NCBI GenBank assembly: GCA_026545225.1
Contig: CM048852.1
Coordinates: 17,774,146 to 17,838,145, forward strand
Length of the DNA: 64,000 nucleotides
Reading direction: 5' to 3'
Source of the DNA: Cornus controversa
Lineage: Eukaryota > Streptophyta > Magnoliopsida > Cornales > Cornaceae
The position numbers and the translations under genes were made by a program. Below are positions 33,137-45,559 of the stretch, in pieces. The notes beneath the pieces were generated by a model, which had not been told where the DNA came from, searched no databases, and saw nothing but the letters and a program-made list of their open reading frames with translations. Numbering within the stretch: position 1 is the stretch's first letter; every line of letters starts with the position of its first letter.

Positions 33137-36100
33137 TGATAAGTCCCAACACAGAGTGTAAAATGCCAAGATAATTTGTGTTCTCTTCGGGTGAGAAATG
33201 TACCACAGGTTGAATGCAAATACTTGATGATCCCCTTAACGAAAGGGTTGGCTGCTTAAATAAGCAAAGCCACGAGCTAACAAACCGAAATACAAGGAAA
33301 CTAACAACTAACAAATGGAACTCAACATAAGTAAAACAGAGTATAACTAACAGAAAATAAATGACTAAATGACGTAAAACTCTCAACGACCCTTTCCACT
33401 TCTGCACGTTAAGCTATGACACAGTCCACTATCCCAAATATTTGGGATTCAGTTTATGCCCTCTCTCAGATCGTCGTGGCTTAACAATCCCTCCCCCTTC
33501 AAGCGGAACCTTGTCCTCAAGGTCCATATTGGGAAATTGCTCAAGCAGCGACTGGGTTGTCTCCCATGTAGCCTCCTCCGCTAGTAGATGCTTCTATTGA
33601 ACTAAGCTTTCTTCTTCAAATTTATTTCCTCTTTTGACCCAGCAAGTGTCCAGTATTTGTCGAGGTTCTAATATAATTGCGCCTTCATCGGTCACTGGTG
33701 GCAATTCTATAGATGGCACCACCATGTCTCCCATGAATTTTTTTAACAAGGAAACGTGGAAAACAGGATGAATGCGAGCTCCTTCCAGCAGCTGAAGTTT
33801 ATATGCAACCGCTCCAATTTTTTGTAGCACTGGGTATGGTCCGTAAAATTGACTAGCGAGCTTCTAGTGGGCACGTCTGAAAATGGACTGCTGCCGATAG
33901 GGGTGTAACTTCAGAATCACCATATCGCCTACTTCAAAAGTCAAATCCCATCTCTTGTGATCCGTTGTCTGCTTCATGTGATTGCTGGAAGTCTCCAAAT
34001 TAGCTTAAGTTAGCGCAACAACTCATCTCTAGATATGAGACTCTGGTCCACATCATGCACAGAATATAAGCCACTATGGTAAATGGGAAGTGGAGGAGGC
34101 AAACGACCATACAACGCCTGAAATGGGGTCATTCCTGTAGATGCATGGTACGTCGTATTGTACCACAGCTCTACCCAAGGAATGTAGGAGCTCCATTTGC
34201 GTGGCCATTGGTGAACAAAGTAGTGGAGATACTGCTCTACACAACGATTGACTGCTTCCGTTTGTCCGTTGGTTTGTGGATGATAAGCGGAGCTAAGTTT
34301 TAACTTAGTACCTGACATTTGGAAGAATTCTTGCCAAAATTGGCTAATAAAGATAGGGTCCCGATCACTAATGATAGATCTGGGAAGTCCATGTAATTTG
34401 ACAACTCCCTCAACAAATTTTTCAGCCATGCTTTTAGCAGTAAAAGAATGAGTTAAAGGTAAGAAATGTGCGAACTTACTTAACCGGTCGACAACTACCA
34501 AAATTGTTTCCTTACCATGGGCTGTCGGCAAGCCTTCAATGAAGTCGAGAGTGATATCATCCCAGACTTGGCAAGTAATAGGCAAAGGTTGCAGGAGTCC
34601 GGCAAGGGAAAGTGTCTCGAATTTTATTTTTTGGCAAATTTCACGTCGCTTGACATATTCGTGGACTGCTTGGTGCATTTTAGGCCAATAAAATTGTTGA
34701 GCCATCCTCTTGAATGTCCGTAACACTCCAGAGTGCCCCCCAATTTTTCTGTCATGAGCCTCATGTACGAGCTTAGTCCGCAGCACCTCATGAGAAGGAA
34801 TAACCACTCTGCCTTTGAATAAAAGGAGTCCTTGGCGCCGTGAGTAGTGTCCCTCGGATTGAGCCATGGCCTTCTGATCTACAGATTGTATATAAGAATC
34901 CCCTTTGTAAGCTCCTTTAATCTTATCCCACATGGTTACAGAGGGCACGTGGAGATGATGAAGAACCGGGCTGTGAGGTTTGCGTGAGAGGGTGTCTGCA
35001 GCTGAATTTTCACGACCTAGACGGTAAGTAATTTCATAGTCGTAGCCCAGTAATTTGGCTACCCACTTCTGTTGCTCAGGTGTTGCCACAGGTTACTCTC
35101 AAAAATTACTTTAGGCTGCGCTGGTCAGTTTGGATGAAAATTTTTCTTCCCAGTAAATAAGGACGCCATAAGTGTATGGCCTCCACAATTTCAAGCATTT
35201 CCTTGGCATAGGTTGACCAAGATTTTTTGTAACCCCCAATGCTTGACTCATAAACGCAATAGGCTTGCCTTGCTGCGATAAAATTGCATCAATCCCATCT
35301 CCTAAGGCATCAATTTCAACGGTGAAGGAATCATTGAAATTAGGCATAGCCAAAATGGGAGTGGTGCTCATTACGTGCTTAAGAGCCAAAAAAGTTATTT
35401 CAGCATTGTCATTCCATCCAAACTGTCCCTTCTTGAGCAAGTGAGTAAGAGGTCGTGCGATGATGCCATAACTCTAAACGAACTTCCTGTAATACCCTGT
35501 CAAGCCTAAAAACCCACGTAATTCATAAATATTAGTAGGACATTGCACTTTTTTGGTCGTCCACCTTTACCCCTTTAGGCGTGATAATATGCCCCAAATA
35601 TTCCAATTCTTGCTAGCCGAATATGCACTTGCTGGCTTTGGCAAAAAATTTATTTTGCCTTAAAATCTCCAAGGTTTGTTCAACGTGTAGCACATGGTTA
35701 TCCCAAGTTGAACTATATATGAGAATATCATCGAAGAAAACCAAGATGAACTTAAGCTCGAAATATCAATTTCATAATGGCCTGAAATGTAGAGGGTGCA
35801 TTACAAAGGCCAAAAGGCATTACGAGATATTCGTAATGGCCATTATGAGTACAAAAAATTGTCTTAGAAATATCAGAAGAATTTACTCTTACTTGATGAT
35901 AGCCGGCCCGTAGATCCAACTTAGTAAAATAAGAGACGCCGTATAATTCATCGAGCATGTCATCCACTGTTGGGATAGGGAAACGATCTTTGATGGTGGT
36001 AATATTAAGCGCGCGGTAGTCCATGTAGAATCGCCAACTCCCATCTTTTTTCTTCACTAGCAAAACCGACGAAGAAAATGGACTGGTGCTAGGACGAATG

Positions 36101-38024
36101 AGCCGGGAGTTCAGCATCCCTTGAACTTGCTTTTCGATCTCATCTTTTTAAAAATGGGCGTATTGGTAGGGACGTACATTGATCGGATCGATGCCTTCTT
36201 TAAGTATAATGCAGTGATCTACCTCACGCACAGGTGGTACACATGAGGGTTCTTGGAACACGTCGTTGTACTCGTGCAATACCCACCGCAAGTCTTGCTG
36301 TTTCACGTCGTGCGTTCCCCCCTATGATGCGACTTTTGTGGCTGGAGGAAAACTTACTGCAAACAACGCCTAGGCAGTCTTTGGTTATTTCTTTTAATGT
36401 AGCCTCCTGAATGGATTGCTAGCCTATCCCCTTATCAAAATGCCCTTGACACTTCAAACGCTCACCATTTGCAACCCGAACAGTAAATGTTTCCGTTGGT
36501 ACCACTAGTAATCGTAGCATGCTTGCCAGATGATCACTGATAAAGTTGTGTGTTGACCCACTGTCGATTAGCACCACTACTTCAAGAGAACCCATCGTTG
36601 TTGTCATACGCATTGTTCTTGGAGTAGTCCATCCCGTCAATGCGTGTAATGTAATTTTAGGTTCAAGTTCAGGTTCCTGCATCTCCCCCGTGGTCATCTT
36701 CCAGCGTTTGTTGATCAGTAATTTCCTCACATATCATGTTACCCGCATGCCCCTCCAAGAGTAGTAGCTGTGGTTTTTAACATTTATGGCCTGTTGTAAA
36801 CGTTCATTGCAGTTGAAACAAAGTCCTTGTGCTCTCTTCCTCTGCATTCCTTCCCAAGACAAACGCTTAATGGGTCCTACAGGTGTAGCATAAGCTACAT
36901 GAGTGGCTTGTGGAGGAACAAACGGAGCTTTCGCAGGTGGTAACCGTATGAACCTTCTTTGCCGTGCGAGTTGATCGTCCCTCATCTGGGCCAAGTTAAT
37001 GGCCTCTTTGAGTGATTGTAGCTTAAACATCCGAATCCCATCTGCTATTTCAGCCTTCAAGCCGCCCATGAATGTCCCCACCAATGCTTTCTGAGTCCAT
37101 CCTTGGACCCTATTGCCTAGCTTTTCAAACTCGCATTGGTAGTCCCTCAAAGTCCCTAGTTGTCTAACTCGGGAAAGAGCTTCGTCAAAGTCCCCACACT
37201 CCAATGGTCCAAAGCGAGCCCAGAGTTCTTCCTTAAATTTCTCCCATGAAATCACGTGTCCTTCGTCCCGAAATGTTCTACAAATCCACTGCCACCATTG
37301 GTTAGCCTCTCCTTCCAAATGGTATACTACCATGGAAACCTTTTGAGCTTCCGTCGTGCCCTGGTATTCGAAGAACTGGTGTACACGATTGAACCATTCA
37401 GTTGGGTCATCCCCTGAAAATCATGGGAATTCCAGCTTCGCTGTTTTGGAGGAGAGGATCTGCCAACCCCCATCATGGCCTTCTCGGTGACAGTTGTCGT
37501 TGTTGGGGTTCTCCTGATTTGCAATCAATACACTCGAAAGTCGATTGAAAGCTTCTTCCATTCGCTGTAGTCCTTCTTGAACTACATCGAGTCCAGACTC
37601 CAAGTGCTCAATATGCTCCTTGTTAGTTCCCATAAGTAACCTGGCTTTGATACCAAATGATAAGTCCCAACACAGAATGTAAAATGCCAAGATAATTTTT
37701 GTTCTCTTCGGGTGAGAAATGTACCACAGGTTGAGTGCAAATACTTGATGATCCCCTTAATGAAAGCATTGGCTGCTTAAATAAACAAAGCCACGAGCTA
37801 ACAAACCGAAATACAAGGAAACTAACAACTAACAAATGGAACTCAACATAAGTAAAACAGAGTATGCAAATAACAGAGTATAACTAGCAGAAAATAAATG
37901 ACTAAATGACGTAAAACTCTCAACGACCCCTTTCCACTTCTGCACGTTAAGCTACGACCTAGTCCACTATCCCAAATATTTGGGATTCGGTTTATGCCCT
38001 CTCTCAGATCGTCGTGGCTTAACA
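33137..38024 (-). mobile_element. Nested small chromovirus (Ty3/gypsy, Reina-like)
   Basis: Full-length layout of about 4.9 kb on the minus strand. LTRs are 33137-33486 and 37658-38024, TGATAAG...TTAACA, with about a dozen differences by eye plus a 17-bp extra repeat in one. The target duplication is TATTG/TACTG. The primer site next to the 5' LTR is TTGGTATCAAAGCC. Order gag (about 37.6-36.8 kb), protease (DSGSTHNF, about 36.55 kb), RT ([15 protein letters not shown], about 35.8 kb), RNase H (about 35.3 kb), integrase (about 35.0-34.0 kb) and a chromodomain-like end (about 33.8-33.5 kb). The reading frames are broken in at least half a dozen places. LTR similarity suggests an insertion roughly one to a few million years old, depending on the rate assumed. 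Confidence 0.88.
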
Positions 38025-38185
38025 TACTGATGTACTCATATTATGCAAGAACCTACTGACATACTCATATTATGAAAGAACCTACTCATATACTCATATC
38101 AATAAACCCAAAACATAAATTGGAACATCAAACAAAGGTTAGAATTTTGCTATAATTAAATCAACTAGATATTATATTATAGGAC

Positions 38186-38217
<32 letters not shown>

Positions 38218-38742
38218 GACCCAATCTCAGACTCTAATCTTGCAAAATCTAAAATCTCAATCCAACTTATTGAATACCAAGATCATATTTATATAAATAT
38301 ATACAAGAAGAAAAACAAGGATCAACTTGCCTCAAGTGTGGCTTTTCCTTCCCTTCTTCTTTCCCTTTCTTCTTCTCCTCCTCCTCTTTCTTTTTCTTCT
38401 TCTTCTCTTTTTTTTTCTTTGTTTCTCTTCAGATAATCTCTCTTTCTTTCTTGCTCTCACTACTGAAAGCTAGTGTCTTACTCTTTCTTGTTTCCATCGA
38501 ACAGCCTCTGGTTCCTATATATGCTTTGTTACATTACTTACTAACATCCAAACTTCACATGCAAAAGTGACTTTCCTAATGTCCTCCAATTGTCAACCAT
38601 GCACATATGTCTGCCACTTCCATTAAAAATACTTTTTTTTTCAAACCTCCAAAATTACATTACTAAACCCCACAACTCTAATTTTACTTTTGAATCCTAG
38701 AAGAATAAAGGCAAAAGGAAATCATATTTTAAGGATGTTACC
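38025..38742 (-). repeat. 5' LTR of the outer gypsy element, distal part
   Basis: Continues the LTR across the nested insertion: TACTGATGTACTC matches the uninterrupted copy near 27270. It includes an (AT)n run at 38193-38217 and a pyrimidine-rich tract at 38340-38465. It ends at GTTACCA before TGAT. Confidence 0.7.
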
Positions 38743-40066
38743 ATGATCCCTACCCTGAGTTGATGAAAGGAATAAAATATGCTCAAAGGGGCTAGCAATG
38801 GTAAAATCTATATTGACTGGGGATATACAAAATGATGGCCTCCTATCCTTTAACCTTTGACTTATTAAGTGCCAAAGCTCACTTGACTAGGTAATGCCTG
38901 TAATAGAAATTGAACATGTCCTCAAATGGATCTTTGCCTTTGATGACCGAGTTCAGGGAATGACCTAAGTTGCCTACAAATCCTGACTTCGTTAAGAATT
39001 AGGTCATTTGTAGTTCGTGCTAGACTTGGTCCATAATGTGCTTGGGAAATTAACAATGTTTTTCATTTGTTGAATTGAACATGTAAGAATGGAATGATAC
39101 CAATAAAATTCACAATTGAACTATGGTCAGGTAAAAAGAATTTTTGAAGGCTTAAAAGAAGAGGATTGGAGACTGGCCCAATTTGTGGAGATAGTGATTT
39201 GAAAGGTGCCTTAGTTTTTATTTGAGATCTCATATAAGGTCTTTGTAGAAAATGGGACATAACTGGAATTTACCTAGACACTTAGGGGTCATGCGGTAAA
39301 AGAATTTTACCCAGACATTGGAATGGTCCTGAGGTGAATTCAACTCTACCTAGAAACTCGAATGGTCCTGTGGTGAATTAAACTCTACCTAGACACTCGA
39401 ATGGTCCTATGGTAAATTGAATCCTACCTAGACACTGGAATGGTCCTGTAGTGAATTGAATCCTACCTAGACACTGGAATGGTCCTGTGGTAGAGGAAGT
39501 TGGATAGAGATTGAAGAAAAATATCCCTGATTTTTAAAGATTGTCCCCACTTTGATGGGGGAAATTGAATTGACTAATTTTTGAAAGGTTTGAAGGAAAG
39601 GTTTTCAAGAATTGCCCCAGCTTATGGAGCAACAAATTTGAAATGTGTCCTTAATTTTGTTCAAGGTATTATGAAAAAAAAAACTACCCTAGCATTTATG
39701 AAGAAGAATTGATGATGAATAGGTAGGGAGAATGATCATACATCGTATGAGGTAGGTAAAATATCTTCTAAAAAAATGCCCCAACTTCAGTTAGGGATTG
39801 ACTTGATTGGAGGTGGATCCTTATTTATTAGGATCTTCATCATCGATGATGGATTTGGGCGGATCTTCATCTTCTAGGATCTTTACTATCGATGATGGGA
39901 TCCTAATAAATTTGGAAAGATGAGTAAGAGTTCACGATGTGTGAAAGAAATTGATTTTTTTTTAACATTTGGCTTAAGGAAGAATGTGGTTTGTATTGGA
40001 TGGAATGACTTCTTTCCTAGAAACTCTTATTGCGTAGGAACTACTGGATGAAAATTGGGTCAACAT
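38743..40066. repeat. Dispersed repeat R1, copy 1, right part
   Basis: Continues copy 1 with TGATCCCTA and matches 50385-50680 (shared GATGGCCTC, GTGCTTGGGA and TTGAACA blocks). The later part diverges from copy 2 and leads into tandem repeats. No coding similarity. Confidence 0.7.
39270..39492. repeat. Tandem repeat, ~40-bp unit, about five copies
   Basis: Unit CTACCTAGACACTGGAATGG then TCCTGTGGTGAATTGAA, repeated with few changes from about 39270 to 39492. Confidence 0.9.
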
Positions 40067-42580
40067 GTTCGTTGTTTCTTTTAGAGGTCCAGACAGTGGA
40101 ATTTGGCAAAAAATAACGTACGGTTCTGATTGTCACACAATTTCTCTAGGAATGGGTATTTTCGAATCAAAATGAATCAAATGAAACGGTTAAAAATTGT
40201 TGTTAGCATCCTCATTGTTTCTTTTAGAGATCTAGACAGTCGAATCTGGCAAAAAGCGATGAATGATTATGATTGTGGTATGATTTCGCTAGAAATGGGT
40301 CTTTTCAAATCAAAATAACTCAAACAAAACTAGTTAAAAATTATTGTCGGTATTCTCGTTGTTTCTATTTGAGGTCCAAATTGGTTGAATTTGGTAAAAA
40401 AACACCATACGCTTGTGATCGTGCATGATTTCTGGTAGTAATTTCTCTTTTCAAAAATGACTTATATGAAACTGAATGAAATTTGGGTTGACGTGCTCGT
40501 TATTTCTTTTAGATGTTCAGATGGTCAAATTTGGCACAAACTACTATACGGTTATGATCGTGCATGATTTCTGCTAGAAATTTCTCTTTTCGAATCAGAA
40601 TGACTCAAACAAAATTCGATAAAAATGACACAAATGAAACTAGATAAAATTTGGGTTGGCATGCTCGTTTCTTTTGGAGATCCAGACGATCGAATTTGGC
40701 ACACAACACCATACGGTTGTGATCGTGCATGATTTCTGCATGGAATTGCTCGAACAAAACTGGATGAAAATGACTCAGATGAAACTGGATAAAATTTAGG
40801 TCGGCATGCTTGTTTCTTTTTTGAAAGGTGCTCATTGTTTCTTTTGGAGGACCAGACGGTCAAATTTGGCACAAACCACCATACGATTTGTTTATGCACG
40901 ATTTCTGCTAGGAATTACTATTTTTGAACCAAAATGACTCAAACAGAACTTGATGAAAATTGGATTGGCATGCTTATTGTTTCTTCTGAAGGTCCAGACG
41001 GTCGAATCTAGAAAAAAGTGACGTATGATTTTGATTGTGACACGATTTCTTTAGAAATGGGTCTTTTTGGATCAAAATGACTCAAACAAAACTGGTTGAA
41101 AAATCATTGTCGGCATGCTCGATTTTTCTTTTTGACGTGTAAACGATCAAATTTGGGAAAAAGCACCGTACGTTTGTGATCGTTCATGATTTCTGCTACA
41201 AATTGAACTTTTTGAATCAAAATGAATTAAACAAACCTGAATGAAAATCAGGTCGGCATGCTCATTGTTTCTTTTAGAGGTCTTGATGGTCGAATCTAAC
41301 AAGAAGTAATGTACGATTCTAATTGTGGCATGATTTCTCTAACAGTGGGTCTTTTCGAATCAAAATAAATAAAATGAAACCGGTTAAAAATCATTGTCAG
41401 AATGCTCATTATTTCTTTTTGAGGTTTAGAGGGTCGAATTTGGCAAAAATATACCATATGGTTGTGATCATTCACGATTTCTGCTACGAATTGCTCTTTT
41501 TAAATAAGAATGAATCAAACAAAACTAGATGAAAATCATTGTTGGCATGCTCATTATTTATTTTGGATGTCCAAACGGTCAAATCTAGCAAAAAATGACG
41601 TATGACTCTAATCGTGGCATGATTTCTCTAGGAATGGGTTTTTTTTAAACAAAATGACTCTAACAAAAGTGGTTGAAAATCATTATTGACATGCTCATCG
41701 TTTCTTTCTCATGTGCAAAAGGTCGAATTTAGCAAAAAAATAACATGCGATTTTGATCGTGCACACTAGGAATTTCTATTTTTGAATCTGAATGACTCAA
41801 ACAAAATTGGATGAAAATGACTCGATGAAATTGGATAAAATTTGGGTTGGCATGGTCGTTGTTGCTTTTGGAGGTCCAGATGGTCAAATTTGGCATAAAA
41901 CACCATACGGTTGTGATCGTGTACGATTTTTGATAGGAATTGTTATTTTTAAATCAAAATGACCCAAACAAAACTAGATAAAAATTGGGTCGGCATGCTC
42001 ATTGTTCCTTTTGGAGGTCCAGACGGTCAAATCTGGCAAAAATGACGTATGATTTTGACCGTGGCACAATTTCTCTAGTAATGGGTCTTTTCACGAACGA
42101 TTTCTGCTAGGAATTGCTCTTTTTGAATCAGAATGAATCAAATGAAATTGGATGAAAATTAGGCCAGCATAGTCGTTGTTTCTTGTAAAGGTCCAGACGG
42201 CTGGCAAAAAACAACGTATGATTCTGATCATGGCACAATTTCTTTAAGAATTGATCTTTCCAAATCAAAATGACTGAAATAAAATTGGTTGAAAATTGTT
42301 GTTGACATGCTCATTGTTTTTTTTTAGGTGAAGAGGGTCGAATTTGTCGAAAAGCACCATACGATTGTGATCGTTCATGATTTCTGCTAGAAATCGCTCT
42401 TTTCAAATCAGAATGAATCAAACAAAACTGGATAAAAATTGGGTTAGCATGCTCATTTCTTTTGGAAGTCCAAATGATTGAATTTGGCAAAAATAACTTA
42501 CAATTTCTCTTGGAATGTGTATTTTTTAATCAAAATGACTCAAATGAAACTGGAAGAAAATCATTGTCGGCATGCTCTTT
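40067..42580. repeat. ~17-unit tandem array of ~146-bp monomers of two types
   Basis: Every unit opens with TCATTGTTTCTTTTGGAGG-like sequence, then CCAGACGGTCGAATTTGGC. Starts lie near 40067, 40210, 40356, 40496, 40664, 40831, 40972, 41118, 41261, 41404, 41549, 41693, 41854, 41998, 42172, 42309 and 42451. Type A units carry GACGTATGATTCTGATTG and CTAGGAATGGGTC. Type B units carry CACCATACGGTTGTGATCG and CTGCTAGGAATTGCTC. From the seventh unit they mostly alternate A/B, giving a ~290-bp higher-order period. The array ends at GGCATGCTCTTTAGC. No coding frame spans it. Confidence 0.88.
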
Positions 42581-42773
42581 AGCAACAAGGTGATTAGTAG
42601 AGACAGTAAATAAATACAATGCCATGTGTTGGTTTCAAGTAACCAGACATTAATGTAGCCTCTATCAAAATTCAAAATTAGCAAGTACAAATATAACTCA
42701 ATAAAACTAACTAATCAAAAGTAGAACATTAGGTATTCAAGTCTTGGTGTAGCAAACTAAAAGAATTTACTAT

Positions 42774-45556
42774 GGGCCTGTTTGGTATGCATTTTGTTTT
42801 TGTTGTTTTGTTTCTGCTTAAAACAAAACAAGTGTTTTGTTACAAGTGTGTTTTTGAACGGAATCAAAAACACGTTTGGCAAGAAAAAACTGTTTTAAGT
42901 TTTTTAAAACAAAAAATAGCAAAAACATGTTTGGTAACAAGAACAAAAGAAGAATGGCAAGAAATGGATGATGCCAATTTCATCATTATAACAAAACAAA
43001 ATAAAGTAATTATTATTATTAGAAGGGCAAAACTTTGAAAGAGAAAACCCCTTCTCCAAACCCCTTCTTCTCTTTTCCTCCCACTTTTGGGAGGAAAGAA
43101 TATGGTGAGCCTGGAGAGGCCCAACCCCATCTTTCTCCCTCTTTCCCTTGCCATTTCTCTTCTATCGAAGTACGAAAAAATATATTCATTTTTCTCACTC
43201 CCTCTGTCCCGCCCCTTTCAACCACTAGCAAACAGAGCATTAGAAATAGCTACATGCCTTAGTTTAAGAGATCTTACATCAAAACCATGACATGAGTTAG
43301 CCTACTTTTAACAACAACAAAAAAACCTGAAAAGTTGACCAATTGGAGTAAACTATGTGAGTGAAGAACCACTGATCACAAACTCAGAAGTTCAATGCTT
43401 TAGGATAGTGCAAAATTTATTTAACAACAAAGTGATGATGAGGGTTTTATTGATCACCATTCTGTTGATCCAATGAACCGCTATTAAATAAACAAGAAAG
43501 TGATCTTAATTCACAAAGGAATAGAAATGATGTAATGGGATATTAAATAGAACATAAGAAAAGAAGATGAAAAAAGATATAAAAAAGAAAGAAAGATGAA
43601 GGAGATCAATAAGAAGAATAAAAACCCGAGAGAGAGAGAGAGGGAGGGAGCTGTTTCCCCATTATAATTTTTTTAAAATTCCCCTCCAGCCTTATTCTAG
43701 GCACAGCATAGGATTATTTGCCGAACTAATGAAATCAAAAGACAAAATAATCTATTAACCAAATTATAAAGGAGGGCCCATGTTATTATATCAACCAAAA
43801 AATTGGATCTATAATATAAATAATCACCTATCATAACTTCAATAGATAAACTCCAGTAAAAACATCCTAGATGTGAGAAGACCATGTCTAATAATTGAAC
43901 AACATACTTTTAGTGATCTAGAGTGTTCCTCTAAATGATCTAAACTTGCTCTAGTAACAAACCGATGCAACCAATGATATAAAATTCTTTAGTGTAATAA
44001 GAAGCAAAAAGGGGAAAGGAGAAACAAATAAGAAGAATAGAAGAAACAGAAGAGGAAAATAGAAAAGTTCGAAGGTTGATCCACCAAGTTTGATTAACAC
44101 TAACAAGAGAAAGAACAATAAGAATAGGAGAGAGAGCAAGAGAAACAGCATTTTATGAAAAAAATTTGTTGCCCCATTGACGTTTTACATTAAATTTTAT
44201 AAAATAAATCTATCATCTTAAGTGGAGCTATTTTACGGAATAGAAGCCATTCACAGACTATTCACAGACTGTCAAAAAGGTTTAATTTTTCCTTTTTCAT
44301 GCCTAGAAAACGTAACAAGTATCCCGTACCAAGAAATGTGTTAAATTTTAAAACTAATTTGTGGAAATTCATTAGTTATGACTATGTTAGAAAACTGTTA
44401 CTCGATATTACTTGACTGTTAAATTTTTTCTTTATCTACTGCGGATGAAATTAGAAAGTGCAACAGGACAATTCAGCTTCAAGGAGGCATCCAAAATTCC
44501 AAACACACCATTGACAAATTCAAATTTTATGTGACCTCAAAACAAAACATGTAATATATTCTAGAAATTTCGACCATTTGCAGTTATAAATTTTACAAAC
44601 ACAACTTGGCAAATCAATTTCAAATGTATTTATAAGAATATACATAAAAAAAAATGGATTGCACTACATGGATCACAATATTAAAGAAAAAAATCTTAAA
44701 AAATTAAAAGAATTAAATCAAACTATTTGATGGAATGCTACATAAGAAATCACTAAAGACAACACATGAGAGGTGTAACATATTAATTGAAGAAACAATC
44801 TCACGCAAGAAATGTAAATTTCATTTCCGATTAGGTTTTTCCAGAGTTATGTATATAATATAGAAAAAGAAAAGTCAGCTAGCTACAAGATTATATTCAT
44901 ATGTATGTACATATAATATATACATATATATATATATAGATAGATAGAGAGAGAGAGAGAGAGTACATTTGAGAGAAGCAGCGTATTGAGGGTAGCACAG
45001 AGAATAAGCAACCAAGTTTTCACCATCAGATTTTTCTCGGAATCTAACCTGTACCTCGCCTTTCCCTTTCTCAGTCGCAAATATCAGCCATTGATGATTT
45101 CGCTTTGCAATCAAATTTCTTCAAATTTGTGCTGGTCACTGAAACCCTCTTCGGTAAGAACAAGTGAACAATGGGATTAGGAACGACCGATCTCAATGTG
45201 GTGATATTTGCTTGAATGGCCACAGGACGATGGATCTCCTTGAATTGCCAGAGAGATGGGTCATCGATGAGAGAGAAAGAGGCAGAGAAAAATGGCTAGA
45301 GTTTTGTAATTTTCCTTTTATACTCTGGTCGTTGTGTTTTAAGTTGTTTTAGGTGCGGGAGCGCTACAGTGCATTCTGATGTGCTACAGTAACCAAAACA
45401 CCGAATTGGTGTTTCAAGTATGGGCCTCAAAATTGCAAACGTTTCAACACTGTTAAAACAAAACGGCAGCTGCCAAACACGTTTTGGATTCCTTTTCTGC
45501 TACAACAGCTGATCAAAAACAAAAACACAAAAACAAAGCATATACCAAACAGACCC
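42774..45556. mobile_element. 2.8-kb element with terminal inverted repeats, no transposase seen
   Basis: Left end GGGCCTGTTTGGTATGC; reverse complement of the right end GGGTCTGTTTGGTATATGC. TAT flanks both ends as a possible 3-bp target duplication. The subterminal parts are rich in AAAACA-type motifs in inverted orientation. Ends of this kind occur in PIF/Harbinger-type elements. The interior has a GA/TA-rich tract at about 44918-44963 and a minus-strand open stretch at 45114-44960 (HQWLIFATEKGKGEVQV) that could be a captured exon. No recognisable transposase. Confidence 0.65.
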
Positions 45557-45559
45557 TAT

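Larger units (their letters stand above)
25069..38742 (-). mobile_element. Broken Ty3/gypsy element (Tekay/Del-like), with nested insertions
   Basis: A minus-strand element inserted in repeat R1: TGAT precedes 25069 and follows 38742 as a target duplication. The ends are TGTCACACCCCC and ...CA. The 3' LTR is 25069 to about 27556. The 5' LTR is 30892-33136 plus 38025-38742 (about 2.9 kb when the nested element is left out). A gag remnant lies next to the 5' LTR; pol is missing. The LTRs have clearly diverged, so it is older than the nested element. Not intact. Confidence 0.75.

Noticed and set aside
43035-43290. Overlapping open frames near 43.1 kb on both strands
   Set aside because: Within the inverted-repeat element, CT/GA-rich, no domain similarity.
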